In this document: positions 38,053 through 43,302 of the stretch, one piece after another
How positions within the stretch are numbered: position 1 is the stretch's first letter
Layout of the letters: the number at the start of each line of letters is the position of its first letter
NCBI GenBank assembly: GCA_016875015.1
Contig: VGSJ01000018.1
Coordinates: 1 to 43,302, forward strand
DNA: 43,302 bases
From: Deltaproteobacteria bacterium
GTDB lineage: Bacteria > Desulfobacterota > Desulfobaccia > Desulfobaccales > 0-14-0-80-60-11
Direction: 5' to 3'
The notes under the pieces: generated by a model
Database searches by the model: none
The model's input: the letters and a program-made list of their open reading frames with translations, nothing else
Told to the model about the DNA's origin: nothing
Program-made: the position numbers and the translations under genes

Positions 38053-39287
38053 CTCCGGATGAGCCCCGCCTCACCGGGCGGGGCCACCAGGCCGGATGGC
38101 GTTTCGGGTTCCTCGGGTTGCTGAAATTTCCACTCCAGGTACAGGGCATACTGCACCAGGGCTTTCAGAAAAGGGTTTTCCCCGCGGAGGGCGCTCCGGT
38201 CCGGGACGGCCAGGTCATCCGCCGCGGCCCGGGCGGCCCGGGCATCCTCCTCCCTTCCTTCCAGGTGCAGGTAGTAGGCCGTGGTCAGGAGGCGCCGGCG
38301 CCAGTCGGCCCGGCTCTCGATGGGGTAGAGGGCCCGGGTGGCTTCATCCAGCACTCCGTCGGTGCGGATCTGCTTCTGCTGATCCGACAACACCAGGGGA
38401 CTGTCCTCCACCTCCTTAAGTTTAGTAAGCCAGGGGGCAATTTCCTCCGGTCCCGGCGGAAAGGAGTGGAAAAGCCGGTCCAGGGCCAGCTTACGGCAGC
38501 GATCCAAGAGCCGCGGCATCTCCCCCGGGGAGAGGGCCGGCAACTCCCGGTCCAGGTCCGGGGCGGCCGAGGCGCGGCCCCAGTGCCGGAAAATTTTCTC
38601 CCGCAAAGCAACATATTGGGAGGTCCCAGACCCGGCCCCGGGATGCTGCGTGTAGGCCTCCTCGAGCATTCGCACCGCGTAAGCCGGGGGCGGGGAAAGC
38701 CAGTGGTCCACACCCTGCTCCCGGAAACGGTCCCAAACCTCCGCCTGCTGCTGGCGCTTCAGGGACAGGAGCACGCACTCCCGAAAACCCTCCTGATCGC
38801 TGACCCGGGCCACCAGGAAGTTGCCGCCCAGGATCTCCGGGGGGCCTTCCAGGATGACGTAGCTTTCGCCGTTGCCGAAGATGGGGGAGACGAAGACCGT
38901 TGCGGCCCCGGGCCGCGGCGCCCCGAAGCTCGCCTCTTCCCGGGGCAGGAGATCGTCCGAAAATGCCACCCCCCGGGTTTTGAGCCGGTGCAGGGTTTTC
39001 TTCAGGGCCTTGCGCCGGACCTTGTCCCGGGCCTCGCCGAAGAGAGCCACCAGCAGAGGCGGGATGGCCGGATGGCTCATGGCCCCCAAGGCCGCCATGA
39101 GGTGGGCGTCCCAGTCGGGGTCCTGGGGTTCGACCGTGATCTGATCCTGAAGCGCGGCCGGCTCGACTTCCGTCTTTAAAGCCCCAACCACCCCGGCCAC
39201 CTGGCTTTCCAGCCTGGCCCGGGCCTCCGGGGACAGGGGGGCCGGATCCGCGGCGCCTCGGGGCTTGGCCCGTTTCTGCCCCGCCAT
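38049..39287 (-). CDS. Uncharacterised 412-aa protein
   Basis: ORF overlaps yjbQ start by 4 bp and abuts pyrR; no confident family. Confidence 0.8.
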   Translation of the reverse strand: MAGQKRAKPRGAADPAPLSPEARARLESQVAGVVGALKTEVEPAALQDQITVEPQDPDWDAHLMAALGAMSHPAIPPLLVALFGEARDKVRRKALKKTLHRLKTRGVAFSDDLLPREEASFGAPRPGAATVFVSPIFGNGESYVILEGPPEILGGNFLVARVSDQEGFRECVLLSLKRQQQAEVWDRFREQGVDHWLSPPPAYAVRMLEEAYTQHPGAGSGTSQYVALREKIFRHWGRASAAPDLDRELPALSPGEMPRLLDRCRKLALDRLFHSFPPGPEEIAPWLTKLKEVEDSPLVLSDQQKQIRTDGVLDEATRALYPIESRADWRRRLLTTAYYLHLEGREEDARAARAAADDLAVPDRSALRGENPFLKALVQYALYLEWKFQQPEEPETPSGLVAPPGEAGLIRR

Positions 39288-39841
39288 CAGGATCTTGCCG
39301 GGGGACCCAATTCGATGGCCACTTCGTCGGGCCGTCCCATCTCAGTCAGATAGACGTTGACTCTCTGGCCCGGAGGCAACTCCCCGGCCCGCCCGACATA
39401 ATCCGGCTGGATGGGCAACTCCCGGCCGCCCCGGTCCACCAGCACCGCCAATTCGATGCGCCGGGGCCGCCCGTAATCGATGAGGGCGTCCAGGGCCGCC
39501 CGGATGGTGCGGCCGGTGAACAGCACGTCGTCCACCAGCACCACCTCCTGATCGTCAATGGACCCCGGCAGTTCCGTCTTGCCCACCAGGGGCTTGTGGC
39601 TTAGCTGGGTCCAGTCGTCCCGGTAGAGGGTGATGTCCAGCACTCCCACCCGCACCGGCCGGAAAGTCCGCCGGGTGATGTTGGCGGCCAGCCGCTGGGC
39701 CAAAAAGGCGCCGCCGGTCCGGATGCCCACCAGCACCAGTTCGTCCAGGTTCTGATGGTTCGCCATGATGTCATCGGTAAGCCGTTCCAAGGTCTGGTTC
39801 AGTTCGCTGGCGGGCATGGCTATGGTCTTGTTTGGCGTCAT
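39287..39841 (-). CDS. pyrR: PyrR bifunctional regulator/uracil phosphoribosyltransferase
   Basis: 184 aa; '[21 protein letters not shown]', PRPP loop '[22 protein letters not shown]'. Confidence 0.93.
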   Translation of the reverse strand: MTPNKTIAMPASELNQTLERLTDDIMANHQNLDELVLVGIRTGGAFLAQRLAANITRRTFRPVRVGVLDITLYRDDWTQLSHKPLVGKTELPGSIDDQEVVLVDDVLFTGRTIRAALDALIDYGRPRRIELAVLVDRGGRELPIQPDYVGRAGELPPGQRVNVYLTEMGRPDEVAIELGPPARS

Positions 39842-40381
39842 GGAATGGTTACTCTCCCTCTTTCCCGCACCCGGCGCATCGCAGTTGCGGAGCCACAGCC
39901 TCTCCGGGCGGGAGATTCTGGGGCAGGTCCGAATGATGTCCCCCTATGCTCATAATAACCCCGGGGGGTTGCGAGCCTTTTGCCGGTGAACCCCGCTCCC
40001 AGGAAGCCGAGGACCACGGGATCACCCCTGGCGAAAGGCAACTAGGTGAATTATTTTATGTTACCATGATTCTACCGATAAAACAAGGGATGCGCCTGAC
40101 CGCCAACTTAAACCGCACCGCCGGTCCGGCGGCCCTGGGCCACGGGGGCGCGCCGGCCCACCGCGCCATAGCTTGTTTGCCGATGGCTGAATCAAGTATA
40201 TAATCAAGCGAATTTGACTACGGGATCCACAAAGCTATTGGCAGGCGGTTGAAAAACGGCCTGGAATCACCGCGGTCAAGCTGAGCAAACTTTTTAGTAG
40301 AGTGCTACCTTAAGATAGGTCATGCGGTAGATTGCTTCATTTCTCTATCTTTGGGCAACACTCCCAGCACTAGATGATCCG

Positions 40382-40720
40382 ATGCAGGCCCCCAACACCA
40401 TCATGACCCTGGAAGAAGCCCGCGAACTCTTGAGTCTGGGTCTCAAGGCCACCAAGCAGGAGGTCAAGGCGGCCTATCGCCGGGCCGCCCGCCGCTGGCA
40501 TCCGGACCGGGCCCCGGCCGGCGCCGAGGCAAGCTGCCGGGCTCGGATGCAGCAGATTAACGCGGCCTACCAGCTGATAGTCCAATTCATCGAAGACTAT
40601 CGCTACGATCTGGTTTCGCCCGCCGGCTCCGAGGACCTCCAGAAGTGGTGGGCCGACCGCTTTGCCACCGGGGTGTGGGGGCCGCCGCCCCCGAAAGAAC
40701 CGGAAGGCGGAGACGACTGA
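40382..40720 (+). CDS. DnaJ-domain protein
   Basis: 112 aa; 'LGLKATKQEVKAAYRRAARRWHPDRAPAGAEASCRARMQQINAAYQLI'. Confidence 0.85.
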   Translation: MQAPNTIMTLEEARELLSLGLKATKQEVKAAYRRAARRWHPDRAPAGAEASCRARMQQINAAYQLIVQFIEDYRYDLVSPAGSEDLQKWWADRFATGVWGPPPPKEPEGGDD

Positions 40721-41520
40721 TGCCGGTGCGCGTGCTCCTGCTGGTGATTCTTTTGCTCCAACTGGCCCCAGGGCCGCTTCAGGTTGCGGCCGCGGCGGCG
40801 CCGGTCATCCGGGAAGACCTGGAATATCAAATAAGTCTGGGCCCGTGGTCGGATGTGGCCCGGGGTCACCTGGTTCTTAAAGAGTTGGAACCGGGACATT
40901 ACCTGGCGGAGTTTTCCGGCGCGGCCCAGGGGTTGTGGCAGTTGATGAGCCGGTGGCTGCCCGAGCGCTACCAGACCGAGATGGTCTTACGGGAAGGGCG
41001 GCTGTTACCTCTGGTCTACCGGGAAGAGTTTATCAGCAAGGGCCGGCGCATCCTGAAAGAGTACCGCTTTGACCATGAGCGCGGCCGCGTGTCGCTCTGG
41101 CGCCGGGCCGAGGGCGGCGATAAAGTCAAAAAATGGGAAGCGCCGCTGCAAGGCCCGGTTTATGACCTCCTGACCCTGTTTTACAACCTCCGGCTGGGGG
41201 CTTTCGGGCCGTTGCCCGGCGGCAGCACCCTGCGGGTCAATGTCCTGCCCACTCCCGCGCCTCAGGAGATGGTCTTCGTGATCGGTTCCGTCACCGAAAT
41301 GGGCCGCAAGGTGATGTTAGACCACCACCGGCCGGACTCCAAGACGGTGAACCAATATTTTTTCTTTCTCAGTCCGGAGCAGGTGCCCACCCAGGCCTGG
41401 ACCCGGGTGACCTGTTTCGGCAAGCTCGCCGGGCGCTTACTGAACCCCGGCGAGATCAGGAAGGAAGGGCTGCTGACCCCGCCCTCCTCCGCTTCTCCCG
41501 TCCCTGAGGCCCAACCCTGA
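40720..41520 (+). CDS. DUF3108-like exported protein, copy 1
   Basis: Start ATG overlapping DnaJ stop (ATGA); signal peptide 'VRVLLLVILLLQLAPGPLQVAAAAA'; 'YRTEMVLR..'-like segment shared with next ORF. Confidence 0.8.
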   Translation: MPVRVLLLVILLLQLAPGPLQVAAAAAPVIREDLEYQISLGPWSDVARGHLVLKELEPGHYLAEFSGAAQGLWQLMSRWLPERYQTEMVLREGRLLPLVYREEFISKGRRILKEYRFDHERGRVSLWRRAEGGDKVKKWEAPLQGPVYDLLTLFYNLRLGAFGPLPGGSTLRVNVLPTPAPQEMVFVIGSVTEMGRKVMLDHHRPDSKTVNQYFFFLSPEQVPTQAWTRVTCFGKLAGRLLNPGEIRKEGLLTPPSSASPVPEAQP

Positions 41521-41533
41521 GGAGTGCCGCCGC

Positions 41534-42391
41534 TTGAGAACTCGATCCCGCCTGGCCGGCGTCCTCCCCTTCCTGGCCTGGCTGCCGCTGATTGGGCTTT
41601 GGCTATCGGGGCCTCCGGCCATGGCCGCCCCGGCCCTCCTGGAGGAGTTGCACTACCGGCTGGTGGTCCTGTCCTTACAAGATGCGGCCCGGGTCAAGCT
41701 CACCTTGAATCGCCTGGGGCCGGGACGCTTTGTGGCGGAAGTCATCGGCGAACCCCAAGGCCTTATCAAACTCTTGTCCGGAAGGCACCGGGAACGCCTG
41801 CAGACCGAAATGGTCTGGCGCAACCACCGCCTCCTGCCCCTCATTTACCGGGAAGAGTCGTTCCACCGGGGGAAACGCCGCCTGAAGGAATACCGCTTCA
41901 ACTATTCCCAGGTCCGGCTGGAATTGTGGGAGTCGCACGGAGGCAAGGGTTTGTCGAAAAAATGGCAAACCGACCTCTCCGACCAGGTCTATGACCCCTT
42001 GTCCGCCTTCTACAATATCCGCCTGGGGATTATCGGGCCCACCCGGGAGGGGGAGACCGGCGTCATCCAGGGCATTCCCTATCCCCGGCCTGAAGCCATG
42101 GAGGTGCGCCTGGGATCGACGACCGATTCCGGCCTCAAGGCCATGGTTTCCCTGGTCAACCCGGTCTTCCCGGATTCCCGGGGGGAAGTTTTTGCTTACC
42201 TGGATAAGCAGTTGGTGCCGCACCAGGCCTGGACCACGGTCTCCGGCATCACGATCCGGGGGGTGTTGCTGCCGGAAAGCGTCATCATGGGCCCCGGATT
42301 TGCGGCCTTAAACGCGCCGGGGCTGGCGGCCTCCCGCCGGCCCCCGGTGGAATCTCTCCCGGCCACCGCCGCCAAGGGGGAGAACCGGTGA
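41534..42391 (+). CDS. DUF3108-like exported protein, copy 2
   Basis: TTG start; shares 'LQTEMVWRNHRLLPLIYREESFHRGKRRLKEYRFNY' with copy 1. Confidence 0.8.
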   Translation: MRTRSRLAGVLPFLAWLPLIGLWLSGPPAMAAPALLEELHYRLVVLSLQDAARVKLTLNRLGPGRFVAEVIGEPQGLIKLLSGRHRERLQTEMVWRNHRLLPLIYREESFHRGKRRLKEYRFNYSQVRLELWESHGGKGLSKKWQTDLSDQVYDPLSAFYNIRLGIIGPTREGETGVIQGIPYPRPEAMEVRLGSTTDSGLKAMVSLVNPVFPDSRGEVFAYLDKQLVPHQAWTTVSGITIRGVLLPESVIMGPGFAALNAPGLAASRRPPVESLPATAAKGENR

Positions 42392-42600
42392 TCCACCCCC
42401 GGGACTGGTACGTGGAAATCGCCGGCCACCTGCCCCAGGCGGAATTTCACCTCCTCCCCGAGGTTGGCCACGCCCCCCAGGAGGAAGCCCCCGCCGCGGT
42501 GAACAAAATTATCATTGATTTTTGGGGCCGTTCATTAAAGAATGCGTGCAGCGAGACAACCCACCCTTCCACCGAAGGGAATAACCGTGAGGGAGGCTGA
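42388..42600 (+). pseudogene. C-terminal remnant of an alpha/beta hydrolase
   Basis: 'DWYVEIAGHLPQAEFHLLPEVGHAPQEEAPAAVNKIIIDFW' matches the His-containing C-terminal block of the fold; no upstream part present. Confidence 0.6.
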
Positions 42601-42627
42601 CGGGCGCCGCTGCCCGCCACAGACATA

Positions 42628-42855
42628 ATGACGAAAAACATTATTCCTTTTGCCAGGGCCCAACGTTCCGTCAAGGAGGTGGTGGAGAAGTTCTATCAGG
42701 AGTTGGATGACCTCGAAGAGATCGTCATCATCGCCAAAGACCGGGACGGCGAATGGATCTTCGCCAATTCGGAGTTAGAAAACGAGCTGGAGTGGATCGG
42801 CAGCCTCTATAAATTCATCAACAAGGCCATCCTGGAAGACGAGGAGGATTTTTAG
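42628..42855 (+). CDS. Small hypothetical protein
   Basis: 75 aa 'MTKNIIPFARAQRSVKEVVEKFYQELDDLEEIVIIAKDRDGEWIFANSELENELEWIGSLYKFINKAI'. Confidence 0.65.
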   Translation: MTKNIIPFARAQRSVKEVVEKFYQELDDLEEIVIIAKDRDGEWIFANSELENELEWIGSLYKFINKAILEDEEDF

Positions 42856-42870
42856 GGAAAAAATAAAAAA

Positions 42871-42930
42871 GGGACAAACACTATTTTTTATATTTATCGG
42901 ATAGTCTTAGAAGAAAATAGAGTCTGTCCC
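42871..42930. repeat. MITE-like 60-bp element with GGGACAaACaCTATTTT / AAAATAGAGTCTGTCCC inverted ends
   Basis: Imperfect terminal inverted repeat seen directly. Confidence 0.7.
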
Positions 42931-43302
42931 TATTTTCCCCTATTTTCCAAAGCTTGGGGTACAGTTAGGTTCCCATGTTTCTAATGCATTTACGATATTT
43001 CCCATTCGCCCTTTTCATTAAAGTTAACATCCTTCGTCACCCTTAGGGGCCATAACAACTCGAAATCTTGATAATATCTCTGAAAAAGCCCATTATCATC
43101 TGTTTTTTCAACGGAAGTTCCAGCTAAGAAAGGATAAAAAAGTAGGTTATCATATGGAAAACACAAACTAAATAGGATTAGCTGGGTCAATTATTACTGG
43201 GTACGCATACGGCCTCGGGGAGGTTGATGGCCAGGGCCTGCAAAATTTCCGTTTGGGCGGCCGTGGGTTTGGGGAGGCGCCAAATCTGCACCTCGTTGGT
43301 CA

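Noticed and set aside
42990-43190. 66-aa minus-strand ORF
   Set aside because: AT-rich, no recognisable family, no clear RBS; insufficient support as a gene.

Overview
High-GC window that looks like a Desulfobacterota-type chromosome (inferred from gene content, not tested). It is mostly core metabolism with a few accessory islands. Main blocks: (i) a minus-strand C1/electron-transfer operon (10697->3702): atypical receiver protein, MetF paralogue, 1020-aa double-module HdrA, MvhD-like subunit, MetV-like protein, MetF, response regulator; (ii) CBS-domain and signalling proteins (PAS histidine kinase, PAS/HD-GYP, PAS/GGDEF); (iii) gltX, a 10-formyl-THF hydrolase-like formyltransferase, prfA and prmC; (iv) a minus-strand ilvB-ilvN-ilvC-psd-pssA-SGNH-leuA-leuC block; (v) pyrR / unknown / yjbQ / unknown; (vi) DnaJ-like plus tandem DUF3108-like genes. 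The strongest non-obvious observation is that the MvhD-like gene is truncated in the ORF track. Its real start is about 6249, just after a Shine-Dalgarno. It reads through an in-frame UGA (6201..6199) at a conserved cysteine position (GFCCHY-U-AYSAADLAG), with a candidate bSECIS hairpin right behind it, so it is probably a selenoprotein. Other notable points: an AT-rich island (20.08-21.41 kb) with a membrane coiled-coil gene broken by one TAA, and a DUF4258/YgiT-type toxin-antitoxin-like pair sitting between a truncated and an intact copy of a histone-deacetylase-like 5' end; a standalone domain resembling the hydrolase domain of eukaryotic ALDH1L1; an alpha/beta-hydrolase C-terminal remnant; and many dispersed palindromic or MITE-like intergenic repeats. 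Family calls are from reading the proteins by eye; no database search was run.
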